A stretch of DNA of 35,255 bases. Origin: a virus. Every line of letters begins with the position of its first letter. Within the stretch, counting starts at the first letter, position 1. Where the stretch lies: positions 1 through 35,255 of IMG/VR virus record IMGVR_UViG_3300030118_002796, one strand, 5' to 3'. Below are positions 24,820 through 31,644 of this stretch, piece by piece. The notes beneath the pieces are model-generated. The model worked only from the letters and a program-made list of their open reading frames with translations, was not told the origin of the DNA and ran no database searches. The translations under genes were made by a program, and so were the position numbers.

Positions 24820-25221
24820 ATGGACTTGCCCAAGGTAAACATAGCTGTTGCTGCAAGTGCAGTGGTGGCGATAGTTAGTACCGTGGGCGGTGGTATCTGG
24901 TATGCCTCTCAGCAAGCTTCTGTTATTGAGAGCCTTACAGAGCAAGTAAATATTCTTACCATAGAGAATAATGCTACTGACAGAACTAATTTAATTAGGG
25001 ATGTGCAGAAAAACCAAGAAGATTTACAAGAAATAATCGACATACTTGCAGAGCTTTATGAAGACATGGAAGATGCAGACGATGAGCTTTGGGAAGATGT
25101 TGAGATGATCAATGAGGATTTGGGCGGCATGGCTGCCCATATGATGGAAATTATAAAACTGCAATCACGCATAGCAGTTATAGAAAAAACGATGCAGTAT
25201 ACTAAAAATGATGGGATGTAA
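24820..25221 (+). CDS. Membrane-anchored coiled-coil protein, 133 aa, possible inner spanin
   Basis: One N-terminal membrane segment (about residues 8-28, VAASAVVAIVSTVGGGIWYA) followed by about 100 residues of acidic coiled coil. This is the topology of an inner-membrane spanin, but no lipoprotein gene for the outer subunit was found nested in or after it, so a different membrane role is possible. First gene of the membrane-protein run ahead of the holin; starts 1 nt after the previous stop. Confidence 0.65.
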   Translation: MDLPKVNIAVAASAVVAIVSTVGGGIWYASQQASVIESLTEQVNILTIENNATDRTNLIRDVQKNQEDLQEIIDILAELYEDMEDADDELWEDVEMINEDLGGMAAHMMEIIKLQSRIAVIEKTMQYTKNDGM

Positions 25222-25223
25222 TT

Positions 25224-25679
25224 ATGGACCCATTAACAATTCTGGCAGGGCTGAAAACAGGGCTTGCTGCTGGTAAAACTGTAGCATCTTTATCAAAAGA
25301 AATAGGAAACTTTTTTGACGCAACAGATGCAGCTAAGAAAAAGCTGCAAAAGAAGGGCGTTAGTAGTTCAGATGTAAACTCTATAGCGTTGGACAGATGG
25401 GCAAAAGAGCGTGAGGCTGCTCAAGCTGAAGAAGAGTTACGCGAGTGGGTGACGAACAATCTAGGATTATCGCAGTGGCAGGCGTTGCTACGCATTAGAA
25501 AAGAAGTATTGCAAGAAAAGCGCGAGATGGAGGCTAGGCTGCGCCGTGAGGCTATAGAAAGGCAAGAACTAATAATAACTATAGTAGGAATATTGGTGTT
25601 GTTAATTTTTACGTTTATTGGCGCAACTGGATATTTACATTACATGGGGTGGCTTGATGTTAGAGATTGGTTTAGGTGA
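25224..25679 (+). CDS. Conserved phage membrane protein, 151 aa
   Basis: Begins MDPLTILAGLKTGLAAGK; a central charged coiled coil contains NNLGLSQWQALLRIRKEVLQEKRE, and one strongly hydrophobic segment lies near the C-terminus (about 115-138, LIITIVGILVLLIFTFIGATGY). I recognise relatives in marine and cyanobacterial phages, without known function. Likely acts at the inner membrane with the neighbouring lysis proteins. Its TGA overlaps the GTG of a 38-aa gene. Confidence 0.7.
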   Translation: MDPLTILAGLKTGLAAGKTVASLSKEIGNFFDATDAAKKKLQKKGVSSSDVNSIALDRWAKEREAAQAEEELREWVTNNLGLSQWQALLRIRKEVLQEKREMEARLRREAIERQELIITIVGILVLLIFTFIGATGYLHYMGWLDVRDWFR

Positions 25680-25792
25680 AGATTGTTGAAGTTAAACACG
25701 GTAGATTTGTAGTGTATACAGAAAATGGTAAAGTTGCTATACAAACAAGTGACCTAAAAGTTGCAAGGAGTTTTTTAAATGCCAAAAGCTAA
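25676..25792 (+). CDS. Tiny conserved-looking protein, 38 aa
   Basis: GTG start overlapping the previous TGA (GTGA), reading MKIVEVKHGRFVVYTENGKV and ending FLNAKS, with a 14-nt overlap into the next gene. It fills an otherwise 99-nt gap and looks like a small beta domain. The ribosome site is weak, so coupling to the upstream gene would be needed. No function assigned. Confidence 0.5.
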   Translation: MKIVEVKHGRFVVYTENGKVAIQTSDLKVARSFLNAKS

Positions 25793-26084
25793 GTATGATT
25801 TAAACGATAATGGGAAGATTGACCCCGAAGAGCGCGAAATAATGCTTGAAGATCGTCGTCGGCTCATGCTTGACCAAGACTCTAAACGCGATGCTCAGCG
25901 TAAAATGGCGTGGTTTAGCCTTACTGGTATGCTTTTGTTTCCGTTTGGAGTAATCTTTACAGAGTGGATGGAGCTTCCTAGAGCTTCAGAAATGCTATCG
26001 AGCATGAGTAATATATATTATGTCAGTATTGCCGCTATTGTTGCAGCATACTATGGATTTACAAACATGGGGTCTAAAGAATAA
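25779..26084 (+). CDS. Two-span membrane protein with EF-hand-like loop, 101 aa
   Basis: Residues 7-18 (DLNDNGKIDPEE) match the canonical calcium-binding EF loop: acidic/amide residues at loop positions 1, 3, 5, Gly at 6, Ile at 8, Glu at 12. A charged helix (19-43) then leads into two hydrophobic segments (about 44-61 and 79-95). Related proteins occur in lysis regions of marine phages. It may be a holin or lysis-timing partner; calcium binding is inferred from the motif. Start: AAGGAG 9 nt before ATG. Ends in a TAATG overlap. Confidence 0.7.
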   Translation: MPKAKYDLNDNGKIDPEEREIMLEDRRRLMLDQDSKRDAQRKMAWFSLTGMLLFPFGVIFTEWMELPRASEMLSSMSNIYYVSIAAIVAAYYGFTNMGSKE

Positions 26085-26209
26085 TGGCACATTTAACTAG
26101 CGCAAAGAAAAGGACAGTTAAAAAAGTTATTAAAGGTTTGACTAAAGCATCTAAGTCACACGCTAAACAAGCAAAAACCCTTAAAAAAGTTTTAAGGAAG
26201 AAAAAATGA
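26084..26209 (+). CDS. Tiny Lys-rich protein in lysis cassette, 41 aa
   Basis: Begins MAHLTSAKKRTVKKVIKG and ends KKVLRKKK; about 40 percent lysine/arginine, likely an amphipathic helix. It is held between a TAATG overlap upstream and an ATGA overlap with the holin gene downstream, which is the main evidence that it is translated. Its last codons supply the AAGGAAG ribosome site of the holin. May bind membranes or nucleic acid. Confidence 0.6.
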   Translation: MAHLTSAKKRTVKKVIKGLTKASKSHAKQAKTLKKVLRKKK

Positions 26210-26583
26210 TAGATAAACTTATAGGGCCAGTAAGTGGCATATTAGATAAAGTTATTCCTGATAAAGATCAGGCTGCAAAACTAGCGCATGAAATAGCAAC
26301 AATGAGCGATAAGCACGCTCAAGAGCTTGCTATGGCTCAGTTAGAGATACTCAAAGCTGACGCTCAAGGTAACTGGTTCCAATCGTCTTGGCGACCGCTT
26401 ATCGGCTGGATCGGGGGCATATCGCTAGGCATAAATTATATGGTAGCTCCTATCGCTATGGGTTTTGGTTTTAATATACCGCAGGCTGATATGAGCGTTA
26501 TGATGCCATTACTTTTAGGTATGCTTGGTATGGGTGGAATGAGGTCATTTGACAAGCTAAAGAAAACGGATAGTAAAAAATGA
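26206..26583 (+). CDS. Holin of the three-TM gene-transfer-release type
   Basis: 125 aa. An N-terminal amphipathic part (GPVSGILDKVIPDKDQAAKLAHEIA) precedes NWFQSSWRPLIGWIGGISLGINYM and a second hydrophobic block (about 97-113, MSVMMPLLLGMLGMGGMRS). The W-RP-x-x-GW motif and length match the holin family also present in gene transfer agents. Opens the inner membrane to release the endolysin encoded next. ATGA overlaps on both sides. Confidence 0.88.
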   Translation: MIDKLIGPVSGILDKVIPDKDQAAKLAHEIATMSDKHAQELAMAQLEILKADAQGNWFQSSWRPLIGWIGGISLGINYMVAPIAMGFGFNIPQADMSVMMPLLLGMLGMGGMRSFDKLKKTDSKK

Positions 26584-27209
26584 GTGACGCATTAAAAATA
26601 TTACAAGCTCGGTGCGGTGTAGCTGACGATGGCGCATTTGGTAAAAATACAGCTAGAGCTATAGCGAAACATTACGAGCTATCAGATAAGCGTGGGGCGC
26701 ATCTGTTAGGGCAAGCGCATCATGAGAGTGGTGGCTTCAAGCGCACTAAAGAGGGCTTGTATTACAGCACACCAGAAAGACTAATGGCTGTTTGGCCTAG
26801 TAGGTTTAAATCTGTAGAAGCTGCAATGCCTTACACAAAGAACCCAGAAGCACTAGCAAACAATGTTTACAGTGATCGTATGGGTAACGGTGATGAAGCG
26901 TCTGGCGATGGTTTTAAGTTTGCAGGAAAAGGTTTTATCCAGCTAACAGGGCGCTCTAATTATAGATCATTTAGCAGCGATATGCGCCTACCAGAAGTTA
27001 TGCAGCATCCAAACTTTGTTGAAACTGAGTATGCCTTTGAGTCGGCTCTATGGTTCTTCAGGTCTAACAAACTGTTTACTATATGTGATAAAGGTATTGA
27101 TGATGATACAATCAAGGCTGTGACCAAGCGTGTTAACGGAGGCACGCATGGTCTAAAAGATCGTATAGAGCAAACTAAAAAAATTTATGAGTGGCTTACC
27201 ACGGCCTAA
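26580..27209 (+). CDS. Endolysin, glycoside hydrolase family 19 type
   Basis: 209 aa. N-terminal 30 residues (LQARCGVADDGAFGKNTARAI) look like half a peptidoglycan-binding unit. The catalytic domain follows, with proposed general acid E49 in AHHESGGF and the conserved FAGKGFIQLTGRSNY at 114-128. GH19 phage enzymes cut the glycan chain of peptidoglycan. No signal peptide, so it depends on the upstream holin (ATGA overlap). Its 3' end overlaps the convergent 68-aa gene by 14 nt. Confidence 0.9.
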   Translation: MSDALKILQARCGVADDGAFGKNTARAIAKHYELSDKRGAHLLGQAHHESGGFKRTKEGLYYSTPERLMAVWPSRFKSVEAAMPYTKNPEALANNVYSDRMGNGDEASGDGFKFAGKGFIQLTGRSNYRSFSSDMRLPEVMQHPNFVETEYAFESALWFFRSNKLFTICDKGIDDDTIKAVTKRVNGGTHGLKDRIEQTKKIYEWLTTA

Positions 27210-27402
27210 TCATTGGTTTAACTATCTTAGAGGCTACCTCAGTGACCTGACAGTAGCCTTCTGTAGCCTTAACTCTGTCATATATTGTGTTAACCTCTGT
27301 TAGCACGTTCCAGCATTTATCTTCACTAGGAAACCAAATGCTAAATTCCCATGTGTGACCCATTAATTCATAGACCACTGTTAATAAACTATAGTATTCC
27401 AT
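27196..27402 (-). CDS. Hypothetical protein, 68 aa
   Basis: Small protein with aromatic-rich sequence (WEFSIWFPSEDKCWNVLTEV) and no recognised domain. AGGAT lies 6-7 nt before ATG. Last gene of the leftward seven-gene cluster; it converges on the endolysin gene, overlapping its end by 14 nt, and no clear terminator separates them. Confidence 0.6.
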   Translation of the reverse strand: MEYYSLLTVVYELMGHTWEFSIWFPSEDKCWNVLTEVNTIYDRVKATEGYCQVTEVASKIVKPMIRPW

Positions 27403-27433
27403 TGCTTATCCTGCTCTTTATGTTAATCTGAAT

Positions 27434-27643
27434 TTAGAGGAAGCCTTTTAACTTTATACTTTTCCTGCTCGTATTGGTTTTACTAGAGGCTTCCTCGCGA
27501 TTACGCTTACCGTTATTTTTTAACAGTTTAAATTTATTCTCTTGCGTTATACTTTTGGCTGATCCATGCAGCATCCTGCGATGGGCGTCTTTCTCATCTT
27601 TAACCATGTTTTGCATTTTTTCAGCTATCTCTTCTTCAGTCAT
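27434..27643 (-). CDS. Hypothetical basic protein, 69 aa
   Basis: N-terminal acidic helix (TEEEIAEKMQNMVKDEKDAHRRM) and a strongly basic C-terminal half (KLLKNNGKRNREEASSKTNTSRK). The ATG overlaps the end of the upstream 76-aa gene by 8 nt. No family recognised; the basic tail may contact nucleic acid. Confidence 0.6.
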   Translation of the reverse strand: MTEEEIAEKMQNMVKDEKDAHRRMLHGSAKSITQENKFKLLKNNGKRNREEASSKTNTSRKSIKLKGFL

Positions 27644-27866
27644 CTTTTTTGCCTGAAGAATTATTATTTAACATATAAGATAGCATACTTCCCCAATCAG
27701 TTTTTTCTGTAAACTCTATCTCATCTATTAATTGCTTTATGTGATTAGCAAGCATTAGAGTTTCTTGAGGCGTCAAGCGATATTGCTTCTCAGGCATTGA
27801 TATACCTACCTTACCGTCAACCCTAACAATTTCTACAGAATTAATTAGTTCTTTTATCTGGCTCAT
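27636..27866 (-). CDS. Hypothetical protein, 76 aa
   Basis: Contains a beta stretch (VEIVRVDGKVGISMPEKQYRL) followed by a helical LTPQETLMLANHIKQLIDEIEF and an acidic/basic end (SSGKKDD). AGGAAAAAGATA precedes ATG. Overlaps both neighbours. Unknown function. Confidence 0.6.
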   Translation of the reverse strand: MSQIKELINSVEIVRVDGKVGISMPEKQYRLTPQETLMLANHIKQLIDEIEFTEKTDWGSMLSYMLNNNSSGKKDD

Positions 27867-28104
27867 TATCTTTTTCCTCTATTTGTCTAAATACAGATGC
27901 TAAGCGCAATAGCTCTTTGTGCATCCCTTTCTCGATAAAACCTGAAAACAAGGGTCTACGGTCTTTTGCATTTGCAGCCTCACCAGCTTTCAATGCAAAG
28001 GTTTTATTTTTTCTGCTAAACTCGAAAGTTATATGGCCTACTTGTATGCAATCCCTGTCTGCATCTGGGTGACGCCTGTTAGCCTTTAGCGTGTGCGTAC
28101 TCAT
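27841..28104 (-). CDS. Hypothetical protein, 87 aa
   Basis: Begins MSTHTLKANRRHPDADRDC; a central beta-hairpin-like part (GHITFEFSRKNKTFALKAGE) and a C-terminal helix ending NEPDKRTN. Start region GAAGGCGTAAATATATG resembles a diverged copy of the repeated leader. It overlaps the 76-aa gene by 26 nt and its upstream neighbour by 4 nt. No domain recognised. Confidence 0.6.
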   Translation of the reverse strand: MSTHTLKANRRHPDADRDCIQVGHITFEFSRKNKTFALKAGEAANAKDRRPLFSGFIEKGMHKELLRLASVFRQIEEKDNEPDKRTN

Positions 28105-28280
28105 ATATTTACGCCTTCTGCTTGTAACTTACTAATAAGCACTTTCATTGCAGCTTTTGCTTCTCTGTATTGCTGCTTAACTTCTGGTGACGCATCATCT
28201 AATAGCGCCATTGGTTCTAGTCTCTGTATTTCCCTCTTTAAACTGTCTCTCAGATTCCTGTCTTCTGGTTTCAGTTCCAT
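28101..28280 (-). CDS. Hypothetical helical protein, 59 aa
   Basis: Start chosen at the ATG with GAGG 9 nt upstream; a longer version would need a TTG at 28325. Sequence MELKPEDRNLRDSLKREIQRL and KAAMKVLISKLQAEG is a short two-helix layout. Overlaps the zinc-motif gene by 86 nt. Function unknown. Confidence 0.55.
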   Translation of the reverse strand: MELKPEDRNLRDSLKREIQRLEPMALLDDASPEVKQQYREAKAAMKVLISKLQAEGVNI

Positions 28281-28410
28281 TGTTACAATCCTCGCAAATT
28301 TGTTTCTGCTTGGTGACGTATCCAATGTTAGGCAAAAAGCTCACTGGATACACCACCTCTACCTCAATATAACCTGTATTATTACAAGTGATGCACGTTA
28401 TTTTCTTCAT
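28195..28410 (-). CDS. Small protein with two CxxC motifs, 71 aa
   Basis: Start set at MKKITCITCNNTGY. Cysteine pairs at residues 6/9 (CITCNNTG) and about 39/42 (CEDCNNG) resemble the CxxCxGxG pairs of DnaJ-type zinc fingers, so it probably binds one zinc ion. The C-terminus is charged (RRQESERQFKEGNTETR). GAGG touches the ATG, a poor spacing, so the start is uncertain; the gene overlaps both neighbours. Confidence 0.55.
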   Translation of the reverse strand: MKKITCITCNNTGYIEVEVVYPVSFLPNIGYVTKQKQICEDCNNGTETRRQESERQFKEGNTETRTNGAIR

Positions 28411-29023
28411 CCTCAAAAATTCCAAACACATTATTTCTATACAATTCAGTGGCAATATCTGAGAGACACCAGCAAACTTCACTCACTCTCTTATTCCCAC
28501 CGTCTACAGATAAGGCTAACCTAGCCACCTTACCTACTCTATGTAGGCTGCTCAGCTTATTACCTATATTCGTTCCAGTAAAGTGTGCCTGTCCAGCATC
28601 TTTATATTTTTCTTGTAACGCATCAATCACATCTCTAGTTGTCATGAAATTATCGTTATCTTTTAATATTGTAAGAATAGCCTCATCCCAATTAACAAGT
28701 CGTTCATCAGGTTTTTTCTCACCTATATTAATATTTCCTGTTGCCTTGTATTCTTGCAGCAAGTGAATAAATGGGCTGTTTTCATCATATATAGCTTTTA
28801 TTTTATAATCACTTACGTCTTTGCCTCTGTCGATAAATATCTTTTTTTCACTTTCTGGAGTTTCAGTAACTTCTGCAAAAAAAGTATCATTTACCTCAAG
28901 ATCATAATCAGTAACGAATTTTTTATTTATAAAAATTTCATCAAATGTTCGTAAACATTTACCAAAAGCCTGACCTGATCTTATAATGTGTGTAACCGCA
29001 ATTTGTCTAATATCTACTTTCAT
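28382..29023 (-). CDS. Putative winged-helix regulatory protein, 213 aa
   Basis: Start set at MKVDIRQIAV, preceded by the repeated leader (GAAAGGCTTAAAAAAATG), 17 codons inside the longest open frame. N-terminal half has beta character; residues about 110-185 (FMTTRDVIDALQEKY...IGNKLSSLHRVGKVARL...CWCL) look like a winged helix-turn-helix. It is first of the leftward cluster and divergent from the ribbon-helix-helix gene, so it could regulate the shared promoter region. No family name can be given. Confidence 0.65.
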   Translation of the reverse strand: MKVDIRQIAVTHIIRSGQAFGKCLRTFDEIFINKKFVTDYDLEVNDTFFAEVTETPESEKKIFIDRGKDVSDYKIKAIYDENSPFIHLLQEYKATGNINIGEKKPDERLVNWDEAILTILKDNDNFMTTRDVIDALQEKYKDAGQAHFTGTNIGNKLSSLHRVGKVARLALSVDGGNKRVSEVCWCLSDIATELYRNNVFGIFEDEENNVHHL

Positions 29024-29067
29024 TTTTTTAAGCCTTTCTTTATATCTTCTCATATTACGTTTCCGTG

Positions 29068-29108
29068 TTGACATATTTTCTGATATCGAATAAATGCAAT
29101 AGTGTCAA
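29068..29108. promoter_or_regulatory. Overlapping divergent promoters
   Basis: Two TTGACA boxes face each other: plus strand 29068-29073 and minus strand 29103-29108. The leftward promoter has TATCAG (29080-29085) as -10 after a 17-bp spacer; the rightward one has a poorer TAAATG (29091-29096) at 17 bp. Each -10 lies between the two -35 boxes, so polymerase at one excludes the other. Drives the winged-helix gene leftward and the ribbon-helix-helix gene rightward. Confidence 0.5.
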
Positions 29109-29129
29109 ACAAAATATTGAGGAGTGACT

Positions 29130-29339
29130 ATGAAACAAAGACAAGAGGTAAAACAGCAGTGTTTGCGATTAAGTAGCAAGACTACTGTAATGCTCGATAG
29201 TATAAGTAATTATACTCGCATACCTAAAGGCGTATTGGCTGACATGGCTATGCAAGACTACCTGTCTGACCAAATCAAAACACTCGGCATTAATGTTGAG
29301 TATGATGATGATGAGGAGCTTATAGAGGCAGATGGTTAA
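29130..29339 (+). CDS. Ribbon-helix-helix-like regulator, 69 aa
   Basis: Pattern QCLRLSSKTTVMLDSISNYTRIPKGVLADMAMQDYL fits a ribbon-helix-helix DNA-binding fold: short strand then two helices, as in CopG/Arc repressors. Acidic C-terminus (YDDDEELIEADG). ATG 7 nt after GAGG chosen over an upstream GTG. First gene of the rightward replication operon; likely an autoregulator. Overlaps the resolvase gene by 8 nt. Confidence 0.7.
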   Translation: MKQRQEVKQQCLRLSSKTTVMLDSISNYTRIPKGVLADMAMQDYLSDQIKTLGINVEYDDDEELIEADG

Positions 29340-29733
29340 CAGCCGTGCGAAAGGGGCATCTTTCGAGCGAGAAATATGTAAGAATTTACAACTTGATCTA
29401 AACATCAAGGGTTTCGTGAAGAGAGACATAGAGCAGTACAGGACGGCAGATAGAGGAGACATATTAATAGAAGACGATAGTTTTCCATACCTTATAGAGT
29501 GTAAAAGGTACAAAGCAGGAAACACTTATTCAGATGCTTGGTGGCAGCAGGTAGAAAGAGCCGCAGAGAATATGAAGAAAGAACCTGTTTTAGTTTACAA
29601 GTTTGATAGACAACCTGTTACAGTTGTTATGCGATTAGAACACCTTATGAAAGATGGTGCGCTGCATGAGGAAAAGGTTAAAATGGATTGGGAAGCTTTC
29701 TGTTATGTGGCTAGAGAGAATTGGAACGGCTAA
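29332..29733 (+). CDS. PD-(D/E)xK endonuclease, Holliday-junction-resolvase-like
   Basis: 133 aa. Motifs of the Hjc-type nuclease fold: SRAKGASFEREI (E12), DRGDILI with D43, and the catalytic ECK at 56-58 followed by a helix (DAWWQQVERAAENM). Such phage enzymes resolve branched replication and recombination DNA before packaging. Neighbours are an exonuclease and an SSB-like gene, which supports this. Ends NWNG, just before the leader of the next gene. Confidence 0.82.
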   Translation: MVNSRAKGASFEREICKNLQLDLNIKGFVKRDIEQYRTADRGDILIEDDSFPYLIECKRYKAGNTYSDAWWQQVERAAENMKKEPVLVYKFDRQPVTVVMRLEHLMKDGALHEEKVKMDWEAFCYVARENWNG

Positions 29734-29747
29734 GAAAGGCTAAAATT

Positions 29748-29978
29748 ATGATAGAACATAAAATAATTAAAAGTAAAAAATGCGTAAGATTTGATTTAAA
29801 ACTTGCTGAGATAGGTTGCATTAAAAGCAACTTGCAACAAAGCAGCAATGTAGTTGAATTATACGGTAATGTAATAAGCGGCTTAGATGATCGGCAAGCA
29901 GACATTTTGCAAAGGCTGACCAAAGAGTTTGAGCAAGCTGAAGAACAACTATACGATTATCAATTAACGGAAGGCTAA
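29748..29978 (+). CDS. Hypothetical protein, 76 aa
   Basis: Start taken at MIEHKIIKSKK because the repeated leader (AAGAAAGGCTAAAATTATG) sits there; an ATG 27 nt earlier overlaps the end of the nuclease gene. Mixed alpha/beta protein (KKCVRFDLKLAEIGCIKSN) with a helical C-terminus ending LTEG. Function unknown; its position suggests a replication-recombination accessory. Confidence 0.65.
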   Translation: MIEHKIIKSKKCVRFDLKLAEIGCIKSNLQQSSNVVELYGNVISGLDDRQADILQRLTKEFEQAEEQLYDYQLTEG

Positions 29979-29980
29979 AT

Positions 29981-30820
29981 ATGACGCACATTGATTATGA
30001 GATGTCTAACGAGGATTACCATAATACGGAATTACATCCGCATTTTAGCTCGTCAGATATTAAAGAGGTAGTTAAAAACTCACCGCTTCACTGGGTAATA
30101 AAACAAGAGCTACCTAAAAAAGAACCTACGCCTGCTATGCTGTTAGGCAGCGCAGTGCATGGATTTATATTAGAGCCAGACAAAGGCGAGTTTGTGCGTG
30201 GAGAAGGTTCTGGCAGAACTAAGGATTTTAAAACACAGAAAGAGGAGCTTGCTAAAGAAGGTAAAACACTTTTACCTGAAGCTACCTTTGATGATGCTTT
30301 GCGTATTGCTACAAAAGCGATGGAGACAAACGCATACTTAGTTAAGCTTTTAAAACACAAGCGCTTCGTTGCTGAAGCTTCTGTATTTACAGAGTGTTCA
30401 GAAACAAAGCTTGATATACGCTGTAGGCCTGACGGTATGATTATGCCTGATGATAAAGGTAAGGGTGGTATAATCTTTGACATAAAGACTACCAACAATA
30501 TACATCCTTTTACCTTTTTTAAGGATGTTAAAATGTGGTCTTATGATATTCAGGCAGCGTTTTACTTGCATACTTGTGCAGCAGCAGGAATACCGATTGA
30601 GAAGTTTATCTTTTTTGCAGTTTGTAAAGAAACAGGTATTTGTCAGGCACACGTTTTATCGGAATTGTATTTAGCACACGCACACAAGCGTATGTTAAAA
30701 GCAATGAGTGACCTATTAGACAGTCAAGTGTCAGGTCGCTTTACAACAGGGTGGGAGATGGAGAATACTATACACCTGCCTCAATATCTTCAGGAAGATA
30801 CTGAAGACCAACCATTCTAA
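29981..30820 (+). CDS. RecE/YqaJ-like exonuclease (PD-(D/E)xK)
   Basis: 279 aa. Conserved features: HFSSSDIKEVVKNSPLHW near residues 21-38, GSAVH with H60, EASVF with E132, RPDGM with D151, catalytic DIK at 167-169 and QAAFY at 191-195. This is the phage exonuclease family related to RecE and Cas4, which chews duplex ends to give single-stranded DNA for annealing. Lies next to the SSB-like gene. Starts 8 nt after AAGG in a shortened copy of the leader. Confidence 0.88.
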   Translation: MTHIDYEMSNEDYHNTELHPHFSSSDIKEVVKNSPLHWVIKQELPKKEPTPAMLLGSAVHGFILEPDKGEFVRGEGSGRTKDFKTQKEELAKEGKTLLPEATFDDALRIATKAMETNAYLVKLLKHKRFVAEASVFTECSETKLDIRCRPDGMIMPDDKGKGGIIFDIKTTNNIHPFTFFKDVKMWSYDIQAAFYLHTCAAAGIPIEKFIFFAVCKETGICQAHVLSELYLAHAHKRMLKAMSDLLDSQVSGRFTTGWEMENTIHLPQYLQEDTEDQPF

Positions 30821-30839
30821 TTAGTGAAAGGCTAATGAT

Positions 30840-31514
30840 ATGATCTATAAATTCATGAACGTGGTGGCACGTTATCCAAAGCTTAATCAACCTTACGTTT
30901 GGTCTGATGATGCTAACTCTTATGTCGGCACAACACACGATACGCCCAACGCAGCGTTTTATTGTGATGCTTTCTTAACTAATGAGCAGTGGCAGCAAGC
31001 TGACGCAGCTATTAAAAAGGTTTGGAAAGAGTTTGTTGCTGAACAAGAGAAAGCAGGTAAGCCTCTTAAAAAGCCAAATGATTTTCGCACACCATTAGAT
31101 GAGGATGGCGAAGGTAAAGGCTACGTTAAAATGAAGCTGAATTGCTATGACGAAAAAACTAACGTCAGGCAGCTTGACTCACAGCTTAATAAGTTACCGC
31201 CAAAGTTTGAACTTACTTCTGGCAGTAATATTAATGCTAGAGTTATTATAAAGGCTTACAAATCAGGAGCGCAACAAGGCATAACTTTGCGCTTAACTGA
31301 TGTAATGGTCAACGAGCTTGCTGATAAAGCAGAGCGTCCTGTTGATTTTGAGCAAGGCAGTGGGAGCTTTACTTATAAGCAGCAGGAAGAAGTTGCAGAG
31401 GAAATGAAAGGTATACCTCAAGAGAAAGTTTTATTCGGTGACATGGAAGCTGATGTTGAAAGCGAAAATCAAACCGAATCAAAAAATGAGTTTGAGGACG
31501 AAATACCCTTCTAA
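30840..31514 (+). CDS. ssb: Single-stranded DNA-binding protein (phage type)
   Basis: 224 aa. The body (PKLNQPYVWSDDAN...ALFTNEQW-like N-terminus, RTPLDEDGEGKGYVKMKLN, GSNINARVIIKAYKSGAQQGITLRLTD-type middle) follows the layout of the DUF2815-type phage ssDNA-binding proteins with an OB fold. The last 20 residues are acidic and end EDEIPF, the classic SSB C-terminal tip that recruits partner proteins. Expected to cover ssDNA made by the exonuclease and helicase. Start has the leader (GAAAGGCTAATGATATG). A strong hairpin follows. Confidence 0.85.
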   Translation: MIYKFMNVVARYPKLNQPYVWSDDANSYVGTTHDTPNAAFYCDAFLTNEQWQQADAAIKKVWKEFVAEQEKAGKPLKKPNDFRTPLDEDGEGKGYVKMKLNCYDEKTNVRQLDSQLNKLPPKFELTSGSNINARVIIKAYKSGAQQGITLRLTDVMVNELADKAERPVDFEQGSGSFTYKQQEEVAEEMKGIPQEKVLFGDMEADVESENQTESKNEFEDEIPF

Positions 31515-31522
31515 AATAAAAT

Positions 31523-31544
31523 AGCCCCCTCAAGCGAGGGGGCT
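31523..31544. terminator. Strong hairpin after ssb, bidirectional terminator-like
   Basis: AGCCCCCTC (31523-31531), AAGC loop, GAGGGGGCT (31536-31544): a perfect 9-bp GC-rich stem 8 nt after the ssb stop. The rightward side is followed only by TAATAAG, while on the minus strand it is followed by ATTTTATTTT, so it terminates better leftward. In the rightward operon it probably causes partial termination or protects the ssb mRNA end. Confidence 0.75.
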
Positions 31545-31575
31545 TAATAAGTTAGTCTGACAGAAAGGCTAATAA

Positions 31576-31644
31576 ATGCCAGACAGCAGTAAAATAAACC
31601 TAAAGCGGAGTATTTGTAGAGATGTTACAAGATATAGGGAGTAA
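31576..31644 (+). CDS. 22-codon leader ORF overlapping the primase start
   Basis: The repeated leader (GAAAGGCTAATAAATG) points not at the primase but at this short open frame (MPDSSKINLKRSICRDVTRY, then RE and stop), which runs 23 nt into the primase gene in another frame. It could couple translation of the primase, act as a leader peptide, or be an ancient remnant. Kept with moderate confidence because of the conserved leader. Confidence 0.45.
   Translation: MPDSSKINLKRSICRDVTRYRE

Noticed and set aside
27231-27259. AGGCTAC/GTAGCCT inverted repeat as terminator of the endolysin operon
   Set aside because: 7-bp stem with a 15-nt loop and no U-run, inside the coding sequence of the 68-aa gene; too weak to call.
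28101-28325. Longer version of the 59-aa gene starting at TTG 28325
   Set aside because: The ATG at 28280 has GAGG at good spacing, while the TTG has none.
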